DNA of 21,738 bases from JACMLD01 sp038229695. Lineage in GTDB: Bacteria > Bacteroidota > Bacteroidia > Chitinophagales > Chitinophagaceae. Below, one piece after another: positions 1 to 7,349 of this stretch. The stretch spans positions 1 to 21,738 of the forward strand of contig JBBROE010000074.1 in the NCBI GenBank assembly GCA_038229695.1. Reading direction: 5' to 3'. The translations under genes were made by a program, and so were the position numbers. The notes under the pieces were generated by a model. That model saw nothing but the letters and a program-made list of their open reading frames with translations, had not been told where the DNA came from and did not search any database. Each line of letters begins with the position of its first letter. Within the stretch, counting starts at the first letter, position 1.

Positions 1-1
1 C

Positions 2-1513
2 GGACAATTGAAGAAAAGTGGCTACCACCCAAAGTCAGTAAAAGAAGAAATCAGGATTAACCTGATTCATAAACTGCACCATAAAGAACCGACCTTCCCC
101 GGCATTCTCGGCTACGAAGATTCAGTAATACCCGATACAGAAAGAGCCCTGCTCAGCAAGCACAATATCCTTTTTCTCGGCCTGCGCGGACAGGCAAAGA
201 CCAGGATGGCCCGGCAAATGACCCAGTTGCTCGATGAATATATCCCCGTGGTAACCGGCAGCGAAATCAATGACGACCCGATGGCACCGATTTCACGGTA
301 TGCCATCGATAAGATTGCCGCCGAAGGCGACGAGCTCCCCATCTACTGGATGCACCGCAGCGAGCGCTACGGAGAGAAGCTGGCTACGCCCGATGTAAGC
401 GTCGCGGATCTGATCGGCGACATCGATCCCATCAAGGCGGCTAACCTCCGGCTCAGCTTTGCGGATGAGCGCGTGATTCACTACGGCATCATCCCGAAAA
501 GTAACCGCAGCATTTTTGTGATCAACGAAATTCCGGATTTGCAGGCCCGCATACAGGTGGCGCTCTTCAACATCCTCGAGGAAGGTGATATCCAAATCAG
601 GGGGTTTAAACTCCGCCTGCCCCTGGATATTCTCTTTGTCTTCACCGCTAACCCCGAAGACTACACCAACCGCGGTTCTATCGTGACGCCACTAAAGGAC
701 CGTATCGAAAGCCAGATCCTTACGCATTACCCGAAAACACTGGATACTTCCCTGTCCATCACGGCGCAGGAAGCATCCATTCATGCCGACCAGCAGGCCC
801 GGGTAAAAGTAAGCGACCTCGTAAAAAGATTGATCGAACAGGTGGCCTTCGAAGCGCGGAACAATGAATATGTAGACAAGAAAAGCGGTGTGTCAGCCCG
901 GCTTACCATCGCCGCCTACGAAAACGCGGTCAGTGCGGCCGAAAGAAGGGCCATCCTCAACAGTGAAAAACAAACGCAGGTTTGGATCAGTGACCTCGCC
1001 GGCATCATACCTTCCATCACCGGCAAGATAGAATTGGTGTATGAAGGCGAACAGGAAGGCCCTTTCCAGGTAGCGATGAACCTCATGGATAAGGCCGTGC
1101 GCACCCAGTTTGTGCAATTTTTCCCCAACCCGGAAACATTCAAAAAGAGAAGAAGCTCCGGCAAGGAGTCGGTGAAAGAACCGGAGAACCCGTATAAGTC
1201 GATCAGCCGCTGGTTCGATGCCGGCAATGCGGCGGACATGCCATTCGGACTTTCCGATAAAAGCAAACTGCTTGAATTGTATAAAGTCGACGGGCTGCAT
1301 GCCATCGTGAAAAAATACTTTCCGCATGCCAATGAAATGGAAACAGCGCTGATGATGGAATTTGTACTCCATGGTTTAGCGACGTTTTCCCTCATCAGTA
1401 AAAAAGTAGTGGAGAACAGGATTGAATTCAAGGATTTGATTGGCTCGATGGTAAATCTTGGTACCGGCAGCTTTAACAGTGAAACCGACTTCGACAGCGA
1501 AGACCTCGCGTAA
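2..1513 (+). CDS. MoxR/ChlI-like AAA+ ATPase (magnesium chelatase subunit I-like), 5' partial
   Basis: This is an AAA+ ATPase of the magnesium-chelatase-I/MoxR type. The reading frame is open to the left edge. A TTG at 8 could serve as a start, but the codons before it (Gly-Gln) continue the usual N-terminus of the family (GQLKxSGY), so the true start is probably upstream. Counting from the TTG, a variant P-loop GLRGQAKT lies at about residues 58-65 (Ala where Gly is usual). A Walker B-like VINE is at 171-174 (Asn where Asp is usual), and a sensor-1 Asn (TAN) is at about 213-215. A conserved loop PLKDRI at about 228-233 probably carries the arginine finger. The C-terminal 250 residues are helical and acidic at the end. 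Family members usually pair with a von Willebrand A-domain protein as a chaperone-like system. None follows here, because the gene ends in a strong terminator, so a partner would lie upstream or elsewhere. Chlorophyll synthesis is not implied. Substrate unknown. Confidence 0.9.
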   Translation, partial: GQLKKSGYHPKSVKEEIRINLIHKLHHKEPTFPGILGYEDSVIPDTERALLSKHNILFLGLRGQAKTRMARQMTQLLDEYIPVVTGSEINDDPMAPISRYAIDKIAAEGDELPIYWMHRSERYGEKLATPDVSVADLIGDIDPIKAANLRLSFADERVIHYGIIPKSNRSIFVINEIPDLQARIQVALFNILEEGDIQIRGFKLRLPLDILFVFTANPEDYTNRGSIVTPLKDRIESQILTHYPKTLDTSLSITAQEASIHADQQARVKVSDLVKRLIEQVAFEARNNEYVDKKSGVSARLTIAAYENAVSAAERRAILNSEKQTQVWISDLAGIIPSITGKIELVYEGEQEGPFQVAMNLMDKAVRTQFVQFFPNPETFKKRRSSGKESVKEPENPYKSISRWFDAGNAADMPFGLSDKSKLLELYKVDGLHAIVKKYFPHANEMETALMMEFVLHGLATFSLISKKVVENRIEFKDLIGSMVNLGTGSFNSETDFDSEDLA

Positions 1514-1543
1514 TCATTAAAAGCGAATAATAAAACATAGTAC

Positions 1544-1574
1544 ATCGCCATGCAGGCTTGCATGGCGATTTTTT
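1544..1574 (+). terminator. Rho-independent terminator after the AAA+ ATPase gene
   Basis: A perfect 11-bp inverted repeat, ATCGCCATGCA (1544-1554) and TGCATGGCGAT (1559-1569), surrounds a 4-base loop GGCT and runs directly into a T-run (1569-1574). It lies 30 bases after the ATPase stop. It also separates this gene from the convergent cutC, whose stop is at 1591. On the minus strand the stem is followed by TGTACTATG rather than T residues, so it should act mainly on the plus strand. Confidence 0.92.
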
Positions 1575-1590
1575 ATGAAAGTGACAGGTG

Positions 1591-2316
1591 TCAGATTTCC
1601 TGCAGGTTTGCTTTCATCAGCCGTATTTCGGCAGCGTCAGGAACCCGCAGCGTCAGTGCTTCCTGCATACCTGCATTGATATAGCTCATTTCGGTCGCCC
1701 GGGAAGTGGACGCTGAAGAATGAAATTCGGCTGCGCCGGTACGCTGCGCGATGTCCGCAATATTGTGTGCCCGCACGCCGGAGCCGGGCATGATTACGAT
1801 GCGGTCATCCGCCTGGCGAACCAGTTGAGCCAGCAGCGCTGTGCCATCCGGCGCGAATGGAACGCGGCCCGAAGTCAGCACCCGGCTGCAACCCGCCCGG
1901 ATGACGGTTTCCAGCGCGTCGAATGGATGCGCTGCCCGGTCGAAAGCCCGGTGAAAGGTCACTTCCATGGGATACGCCAGTTCCACCAGGCGGCCCAGGA
2001 GGGAAAGGTTAATTTGGCCATCCGCTTCCAGGGCGCCGGTGACCACGCCTTCGAATCCCAGCTCCCTGCAAAGCAATATTTCTGATTTGATGATCTCCAG
2101 CTCGGTGTCCGAATAATGAAAATCACCACCGCGGGGACGAATGATCGGGAAGACCGGGATGCGAATGCTTTCGCGCACCTGTTTCAATGTTCCATAGCCC
2201 GGCGTGGTGCCTCCCTCGCCTGCATCGGCGCACAACTCGATGCGATCGGCACCGGCTTCAGCCGCTATCAAAGCGGCAGCAAAGCTATAACAACAGATTT
2301 CAAGCAGGTGATCCAT
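1591..2316 (-). CDS. cutC: CutC family protein (copper homeostasis)
   Basis: This is a 241-residue TIM-barrel protein of the CutC family, close to the usual length of about 245. Recognisable segments are the N-terminal LEICCYSF, AGADRIELCA with the glycine-rich GEGGTTPGYG, the strand PIIRPRGGDF with its HYSD continuation, the central FHRAFD, the LTSGR loop, and MPGSGV followed by a late EFHSSA. The ATG at 2316 is chosen because family similarity begins exactly there. A longer frame to 2424 would overlap the preceding gene and adds unrelated residues. The gene lies 34 bases after the membrane protein gene at 2351-3040 and is probably co-transcribed with it. CutC was linked to copper tolerance in E. 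coli, but that role is disputed and the biochemical activity is not settled. The family assignment is firm; the function is much less so. Confidence 0.93.
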   Translation of the reverse strand: MDHLLEICCYSFAAALIAAEAGADRIELCADAGEGGTTPGYGTLKQVRESIRIPVFPIIRPRGGDFHYSDTELEIIKSEILLCRELGFEGVVTGALEADGQINLSLLGRLVELAYPMEVTFHRAFDRAAHPFDALETVIRAGCSRVLTSGRVPFAPDGTALLAQLVRQADDRIVIMPGSGVRAHNIADIAQRTGAAEFHSSASTSRATEMSYINAGMQEALTLRVPDAAEIRLMKANLQEI

Positions 2317-2350
2317 GGGCGGGTTTACTGTTCGGTTCTTTTGAAAAAGG

Positions 2351-3040
2351 TTATGGATGTTGCGTGATAGCCGCAATGATGTTATTGGCCATATGGATAG
2401 CATCCGAATAATTGTGTATGTCAATATCCGCGGTCTGGATGACGAAATCCAGCGTGGGCCTCCATTCCCGGTCAGCGGACATCGTGTGGAAGTTCATGTA
2501 CCCGGTAAAACGGGTTAAGCGTCCTATGGCAGCATTGTAATAACTTTCTGATTTCTCCAGGGCCTTCATTTTTTGCTGGTAATAGGTCAGCAGTAACTGC
2601 TTTACCTGCTTATCTTCAATCAACCCGATTTTTCCCCCGGATTTAAATCCCTCGTAAATTCCATCATTCGTAGTACGTAAAGCCGGATTCAATACCAGGG
2701 TAAGGGGGGTCGGACTGGCATCGACGCTGTCTGCCCGGGCCCCGGAAATCTGCAGGAGACGGCTGTATTTAGCCACCACCCGCTGCTGGTTTTGCCGCTC
2801 CGTTTCCATGGCTGCGATATCTGCACTAAGGTCGGCCGTTACATCAGTAAGAAAATCCCTGACCTCTGTCTGCTCCCGCTGGTGTTCACTCCGGTTGTGA
2901 AACCAGATCGAAAGGCTTACCGCAAAAACGATAATCGCCACTTCAATAAAAATTTCTTTCATCCTGGCTGCAAAAGAATGGCCGGGCGTCCTCGCTGCCG
3001 AAACGATTTTCCTGGTATGTTTCGTTATTTCATCCTCCAT
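2351..3040 (-). CDS. Single-pass membrane protein, DUF6090-like, function unknown
   Basis: This is a 229-residue protein with a basic cytoplasmic N-terminus, one hydrophobic helix at about residues 29-47 (FIEVAIIVFAVSLSIWF), and a long charged, probably coiled or helical, extracytoplasmic part with the pattern HNRSEHQREQTEVRDFL. This layout (an amphipathic KEI segment, a helix ending in W-x-x-N, then an E/R-rich stretch and an FLxDVxADL segment) resembles the Bacteroidota DUF6090 group. I recognise this by pattern only. There is no cysteine pair and no catalytic motif. It lies upstream of cutC (34 bases) and 60 bases downstream of the glycosylasparaginase stop, all on the minus strand, so the three could share a transcript. 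No function can be assigned. The segment DGIYEGFKSGGKIGLI (about residues 127-142) is the most conserved-looking part. Confidence 0.75.
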   Translation of the reverse strand: MEDEITKHTRKIVSAARTPGHSFAARMKEIFIEVAIIVFAVSLSIWFHNRSEHQREQTEVRDFLTDVTADLSADIAAMETERQNQQRVVAKYSRLLQISGARADSVDASPTPLTLVLNPALRTTNDGIYEGFKSGGKIGLIEDKQVKQLLLTYYQQKMKALEKSESYYNAAIGRLTRFTGYMNFHTMSADREWRPTLDFVIQTADIDIHNYSDAIHMANNIIAAITQHP

Positions 3041-3100
3041 AAACTATACTGGTAACGACCATTAAGGTGAATTTTTACAGGCCGGTTAAGCGACTCATTT

Positions 3101-4129
3101 TTACTCCATAAAATAAGGCGCTGCAATTAATTTTTCTGCGCTGGCCGTTTTAAGGGCATAGCTGAATCCTTTGTGCAGGGCATAGGCGCCCACTTCACCC
3201 TTTTTACTAAGTGCGATATACGCCACCTGGATATCTTTTGCCGCCGGCCCTTTTATTTTCATAATCCTGGCCACGGCTCTTTTACAGGCCAGCTCCGGCG
3301 ACAGGCCCTGGCGCATATACTCTACCACGGAATGCGAACCGCACATCCTGATCACATCCTCGCCCTGCCCCGTCGAGGTTACAGCACCCACCTCATTGTC
3401 TACATACAGCCCTGCGCCAATAATCGGCGAGTCGCCCACCCTTCCCCGCATTTTGAAACCCATACCACTGGTCGTACAGCTGCCGCTCAGGTTGCCGTTT
3501 GCATCCATTGCCACCATGCCAATGGTATCGTGGTTCCATGACCCATCAGCCAGGCGATTGGGCGCAAAGGCCGTCCCGTTTTTCGAATTCTCAATGTTGA
3601 TCACGGGTTTGTATTCTGACTTTTTAAGCCATTGCTCATAGGCCTTTTTCGCATCTTCGCTCAATACCTGCGGTTCCAGCGGAAAGCCCTGCTCCACCGC
3701 AAATTGCTGCGCCCCCTGGCCCACCAGCAGCACATGCGGCGTCTTTTCCATCACGCGCCGCGCCACGGAAATCGGATGCTTAATCCGCTCCAGCGCTGCC
3801 ACCGCACCGCAGTTAAAGTTTTCATCCATAATGCTGGCATCCAGCGTCACAATGCCATCCCGGTCCGGGTTGGCACCCAGTCCCACGCAGCAGCTTTGCT
3901 CAGCCTCGGTCACCTTAACCCCCGCTTCAACAGCATCCAGTGCCCTGCCGCCACTTCCCAACACCGTCCAGGCGCCCTTATTGGCATTGATACCAGCATC
4001 CCAGGTAGAAATAACAACCGGCTTCCCGGTTACCGGCGCGGGCGACATCGCCGCCCCGTCTTTTTTGCTGAAGACCAGCGCCGCTGAACTGAAGAGGGAC
4101 GACTGCAAAAATTTTCTCCTGCTGAACAT
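3101..4129 (-). CDS. Glycosylasparaginase (N4-(beta-N-acetylglucosaminyl)-L-asparaginase family), Tat signal
   Basis: This is an Ntn-hydrolase of the isoaspartyl peptidase/glycosylasparaginase family, 342 residues. It cleaves the GlcNAc-Asn bond of degraded glycoproteins or related beta-aspartyl substrates. The precursor is expected to cut itself before a Thr that becomes the nucleophile. Here that site is HDTIGMV, with Thr202 after Asp201. Other pocket residues are visible: TTSGM (219-223), RVGDSP (230-235) with Arg230, and the TSTGQGE turn (251-257). The N-terminus SRRKFLQSS followed by a hydrophobic stretch is a good twin-arginine (Tat) signal, so the enzyme is likely exported already folded. 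The ATG at 4129 is chosen because it places this signal at the start; an earlier GTG at 4204 would add 25 unrelated residues. The gene sits 193 bases downstream of the dehydratase gene and may have its own promoter: a weak TACTTTTA box lies at 4167-4174 on the minus strand. Plain L-asparaginase activity is a less likely alternative. Confidence 0.92.
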   Translation of the reverse strand: MFSRRKFLQSSLFSSAALVFSKKDGAAMSPAPVTGKPVVISTWDAGINANKGAWTVLGSGGRALDAVEAGVKVTEAEQSCCVGLGANPDRDGIVTLDASIMDENFNCGAVAALERIKHPISVARRVMEKTPHVLLVGQGAQQFAVEQGFPLEPQVLSEDAKKAYEQWLKKSEYKPVINIENSKNGTAFAPNRLADGSWNHDTIGMVAMDANGNLSGSCTTSGMGFKMRGRVGDSPIIGAGLYVDNEVGAVTSTGQGEDVIRMCGSHSVVEYMRQGLSPELACKRAVARIMKIKGPAAKDIQVAYIALSKKGEVGAYALHKGFSYALKTASAEKLIAAPYFME

Positions 4130-4322
4130 AACTGTGTGGATTGAGGACTGAAGATAAGGATTAAAATAAAAGTAAATGGACGACGCGCGGCACGCAACAA
4201 CCAAACATTGCGGCGAAAGGTACAGACGGCAGCGGCAAGAATTCGGTTACCCATTGCCGGTATATAAATGAGGGGCCGAACGTCAGCTACCAGCCGCCCA
4301 ACAGTCTCATCCCGGGGAACAG

Positions 4323-5441
4323 TTAAATCGTAATCTTCCTGTCCCGCGCCAGGTTGCGCCAGGATCCGCTGACCTTTCCGTCCACGATCACAATGGCCTC
4401 TTCGTAAAGTGCCACCGTGGGGCAGATATGAAAGGGCAATACATACAGGATATCACCGGTGCCGGGCAGGTCGCCAGGGGGGCCGCCTGCGATGCCATGT
4501 TCTTCGCTCTGGCTTACCAGTTGCAGACCCGGCGCATTCAGGAAATAAGCCCTCCGGGTGATCTCGTTTTCAGCAGCAATGGACTTATGGCCCATATCGG
4601 TACAAACCCGGTCAATAGAAGGCTGCGAGATCACCCTGGTGAGCACCAGCGCCGCGGGTTGAAAGGGCTGCTCAGGGCAGAGATCGCCATACCCTTTGTC
4701 CCAGTACACAAACGTCCCCGGGCTGCATTCGATGCCTTTACGCCTGCAATGAATGGAAAACGTAGGCGACCCCCCCATAATGAGTAGCGGGGAGGGAAAA
4801 CCGGCCGCGATGATTTGCTGCTGCAAGTCTATTACACTAGCGAAGCTTTCATCACATGCCTTTTTTCGCGCAGCAAAATCTTTATCCCGGATATGCCCGT
4901 CGTATCCATGCAGTCCAACGGCTGTGATTCCCGGCATCCCGTCACAACTGGCATACAGCGCCACGGATGCTGTACCCGCCCGGATGCCGGTGCGATCCAT
5001 CCCCAGGTTTAGATCGATGAACACGGGCACAACCAGGCCGGCCAGGGCGAACACTTCCGCCATGCGCTCAGCGGCTTCCCTATTATCCACCAGGCAACTG
5101 TACCGTGTCCCTGGAAACTGGGTTATAACGGATACGAACCGCCGCACTTTGGGGCCAATCGGCTGGTAGGCCAGCAATACATCGGGTGCGCCGCACCGGC
5201 CGAGCATTTCGGATTCCGCGATGCTGGCGCATTTAAACTTCGTTATCCCCGCAGCCAGCATCAGGCCCACCGCATCGGGCGACTTACACGTTTTAATATG
5301 CGGCCGCAGCTGCGCCACCGCTTCTACCATGTTGACCGCTGCGGCAATATTTGCTTTTACTCTTTCGGGGTAAACGACCAGCGCCGGGGAGTCGACTTCT
5401 CCAACATTGTCAATACGATACCACTCCGGGTGATTGTTCAT
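4323..5441 (-). CDS. D-serine dehydratase / D-threonine aldolase-like PLP enzyme (alanine racemase N-terminal fold)
   Basis: This is a 372-residue PLP enzyme of the DSD/D-threonine aldolase family. The N-terminal TIM barrel carries the PLP lysine Lys50 in RPHIKTCKS. It also has a DLNLGMDRTGI motif and the phosphate-binding region LHGYDGH. The C-terminal beta domain carries the metal-binding motif His338-x-Cys340 (PFHICPT). In characterised members, His-x-Cys marks the zinc-dependent D-serine dehydratases and D-threo-3-hydroxyaspartate dehydratase, while D-threonine aldolases use His-x-Asp. The sequence therefore favours a dehydratase that removes water from a beta-hydroxy-D-amino acid, giving an enamine/imine that becomes a 2-keto acid. 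The gene starts 11 bases after the RidA-like gene, whose own start is 4 bases after the permease gene, so the three form one operon. The exact substrate is inferred. Confidence 0.9.
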   Translation of the reverse strand: MNNHPEWYRIDNVGEVDSPALVVYPERVKANIAAAVNMVEAVAQLRPHIKTCKSPDAVGLMLAAGITKFKCASIAESEMLGRCGAPDVLLAYQPIGPKVRRFVSVITQFPGTRYSCLVDNREAAERMAEVFALAGLVVPVFIDLNLGMDRTGIRAGTASVALYASCDGMPGITAVGLHGYDGHIRDKDFAARKKACDESFASVIDLQQQIIAAGFPSPLLIMGGSPTFSIHCRRKGIECSPGTFVYWDKGYGDLCPEQPFQPAALVLTRVISQPSIDRVCTDMGHKSIAAENEITRRAYFLNAPGLQLVSQSEEHGIAGGPPGDLPGTGDILYVLPFHICPTVALYEEAIVIVDGKVSGSWRNLARDRKITI

Positions 5442-5452
5442 ACAAGAGCTGT

Positions 5453-5932
5453 TTACTGCAGGGGATGCAATTCAAAAAGGGCTTCCACTTCCACCGCCAC
5501 ATTACCCGGCAGCGAACCCATACCCACCGCGCTGCGTACGCCGATGCCGTTTTCTTCCCCCATCAGGTCCACAAACACCTGGCTGCAACCGTTTACGATG
5601 AGTGCCTGCTTTTCATAATCATCTGTGCAGTTCACCATGCCGAGAATCTTCACTACCCGTTTCAGGCGATCAAACCCGCCGAGGTGTTCATTGATGGAAG
5701 AAAGGATGGCCAGTGCACATTGCCTGGCGGCATCTTTGCCCTCCTCCTCACTGAGGCTCCTGCCAATTTTCCCTTTGATAAATGTACCGTCGGTATGCAT
5801 CGATACATGGCCGGATACAAAAAGGATATTGTCCATCGTCAGGCATTTTTTATAAATCCCTTTCGAGTGATGCATGGCAGGGAATTTCAATCCCATCTGG
5901 TCCAGTTTTTCCTGGATATTATTTTTTTCCAT
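5453..5932 (-). CDS. RidA/YjgF-family imine deaminase-like protein
   Basis: This is a 159-residue protein of the RidA (YjgF/YER057c/UK114) superfamily, in the slightly longer subgroup related to chorismate-mutase-like YjgF proteins. The active-site signature is present: Arg133 in GVRSAVG and, 15 residues later, Glu148 in VEVEALFEL. These line up with the substrate carboxylate-binding Arg105 and the catalytic Glu120 of classical RidA. Earlier landmarks are LFVSGHVSMHTDG (about 37-49) and a central helix DAARQCALAILSSI. RidA proteins hydrolyse reactive enamines/imines such as 2-aminoacrylate, which PLP-dependent dehydratases release. Its position between a permease and a D-amino acid dehydratase, with gaps of 4 and 11 bases, suggests it clears the imine made by its neighbour. 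It should be cytosolic and trimeric by family precedent. Confidence 0.92.
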   Translation of the reverse strand: MEKNNIQEKLDQMGLKFPAMHHSKGIYKKCLTMDNILFVSGHVSMHTDGTFIKGKIGRSLSEEEGKDAARQCALAILSSINEHLGGFDRLKRVVKILGMVNCTDDYEKQALIVNGCSQVFVDLMGEENGIGVRSAVGMGSLPGNVAVEVEALFELHPLQ

Positions 5933-5936
5933 ATGC

Positions 5937-7253
5937 TTAATGAATAAATGTATTAAGAATCAGTACGCCCGCCAGCCCGCACACGGCCACGATCGTTTCC
6001 ATGAGCGACCAGGATCGCAGCGTGTCTTTCAGGCTCAGGTTAAAATATTCTTTAAAGAGCCAGAACCCCGCATCGTTTACATGCGAGAACATCAGGCTGC
6101 CCGCACCAATAGACAATACCATCAGGCTGGCGTTCACATGGGCAACGGCCATGACCGGCGCAATCAGGCCGGCCGCTGTTAAGCCGGCCACGGTAGCTGA
6201 CCCCAGGCAAACCCGGATAATGGCCGCAATGAGCCAGCCAAGAATCAGCGGGTTGATCGCCAGTGTCTGCAGCGACGTTCCAATGGTGGTACTCACCCCG
6301 CTGTCGGTAAATACCTGCTTCAGGGCACCGGCGCCGGCAACGATAAGCAGGATAACAGCAATATCTTTTACGGCATCGCCATACCAGCTCATGATGGATG
6401 ACATTTTTTTCTGCATGCCGATTCCCAGCGAATACGTGGCCACCAGCAATGAAATGAGCATGACCATAACCGGATCCCCCATCAGGATCAGCAGCTGTTG
6501 TAACTGAGGGTTGGTCATGTGCAGCAAAGGCAGGATGGTCGATAACGCGAGCAGCAGCACCGGCAGGAGCGCCGTCAAAAAACTGTTGGCTGTGCCGGGC
6601 AGATCCGCCACAGCAATTTTTTTCTGCTGGAAGGTCTGCAGCGGTTCCGATTTAATTTTCCGGCAGGTTTGAGCAAACAACGGCCCGGCGATAATCACGG
6701 TGGGTATGGCGATGACCAGGCCGTAAATAAGGGTAAGGCCGAGGTTGGCATGAAACTGTGCCACCAGCGCTGCCGGAGAAGGATGCGGCGGCAGGAAGCC
6801 ATGGGTGACGGACAACGCGGCCAGCATCGAAATGCCCAGGAACACCGCGGGGAGTTTGGTCTGGTAGACCACCGAAAACAGCAGCGGCACCAGCAACACA
6901 AAGCCCACATTGTAGAATAAGGGGACGCCGACGATAAAACCGGTTACTGTCAGCGCCCAGTGAATATACCGCTGGCCGAAGAGGTTCATCATCACACCGG
7001 CGATCTTTTGAGCGGCCCCGCTTTCCGCTACCAGTTTGCCCAGCATGGCACCCAGGCAAATGATGATAACCAGTTCACCCAGCATATCGCCGATTCCTTT
7101 TTTAACCGACTGCGTAAGGCTGCCTAAGGGTATACCCAGCAACCAGCCGGCAAGCAGCGACACCAGTAAAAAAGCGAGAAAAGCGTTGAATTTACCCCAG
7201 GTAATGAGTAAGACGAGCAAAACAATACAGCAGACAACAATCAGGATAGTCAT
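5937..7253 (-). CDS. GntP-family permease (gluconate / D-serine type H+ symporter)
   Basis: This is a 438-residue integral membrane protein of the GntP family, at full length for the family (about 440-450), with around a dozen hydrophobic helices. Family landmarks are the N-terminal LITWGKFNAFLAFL, GAMLGKLVAESGAA (about 69-82), GVPLFYNVGF (about 109-118), the signature THGFLPPHPSP (150-160), a late GSATVAGLTAAGLIAP and SHVNDAGFWLFKEYF. The family includes gluconate carriers (GntP, GntT) and the D-serine carrier DsdX, which sequence reading alone cannot separate. It is the first gene of an operon with a RidA-like protein and a D-serine dehydratase-like enzyme. There is no gluconate kinase or sugar enzyme beside it, so a D-amino acid substrate is more likely than gluconate. 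The 96 bases upstream, before the mutS2 stop, should hold the promoter, but I see no clear -33/-7 pair there. Confidence 0.93.
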   Translation of the reverse strand: MTILIVVCCIVLLVLLITWGKFNAFLAFLLVSLLAGWLLGIPLGSLTQSVKKGIGDMLGELVIIICLGAMLGKLVAESGAAQKIAGVMMNLFGQRYIHWALTVTGFIVGVPLFYNVGFVLLVPLLFSVVYQTKLPAVFLGISMLAALSVTHGFLPPHPSPAALVAQFHANLGLTLIYGLVIAIPTVIIAGPLFAQTCRKIKSEPLQTFQQKKIAVADLPGTANSFLTALLPVLLLALSTILPLLHMTNPQLQQLLILMGDPVMVMLISLLVATYSLGIGMQKKMSSIMSWYGDAVKDIAVILLIVAGAGALKQVFTDSGVSTTIGTSLQTLAINPLILGWLIAAIIRVCLGSATVAGLTAAGLIAPVMAVAHVNASLMVLSIGAGSLMFSHVNDAGFWLFKEYFNLSLKDTLRSWSLMETIVAVCGLAGVLILNTFIH

Positions 7254-7349
7254 GATGGCAGTTTACGCAATTTGGCTGCCATGAATGTAGTAAAACTTAA
7301 CCAGATGACCTGCCCGATCCTGATTGGTTCGCAGGCCTGCTATTAAAAC

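Noticed and set aside
893..1563. Long minus-strand open frames inside the AAA+ ATPase gene
   Set aside because: They overlap a well-supported gene on the opposite strand and have no recognisable domain; GC-rich antisense frames of this kind are common.
7331..7340. GCAGGCCTGC palindrome between mutS2 and the permease gene
   Set aside because: A 10-base palindrome with no loop and no T-run on the minus strand; too short to call a terminator or operator.
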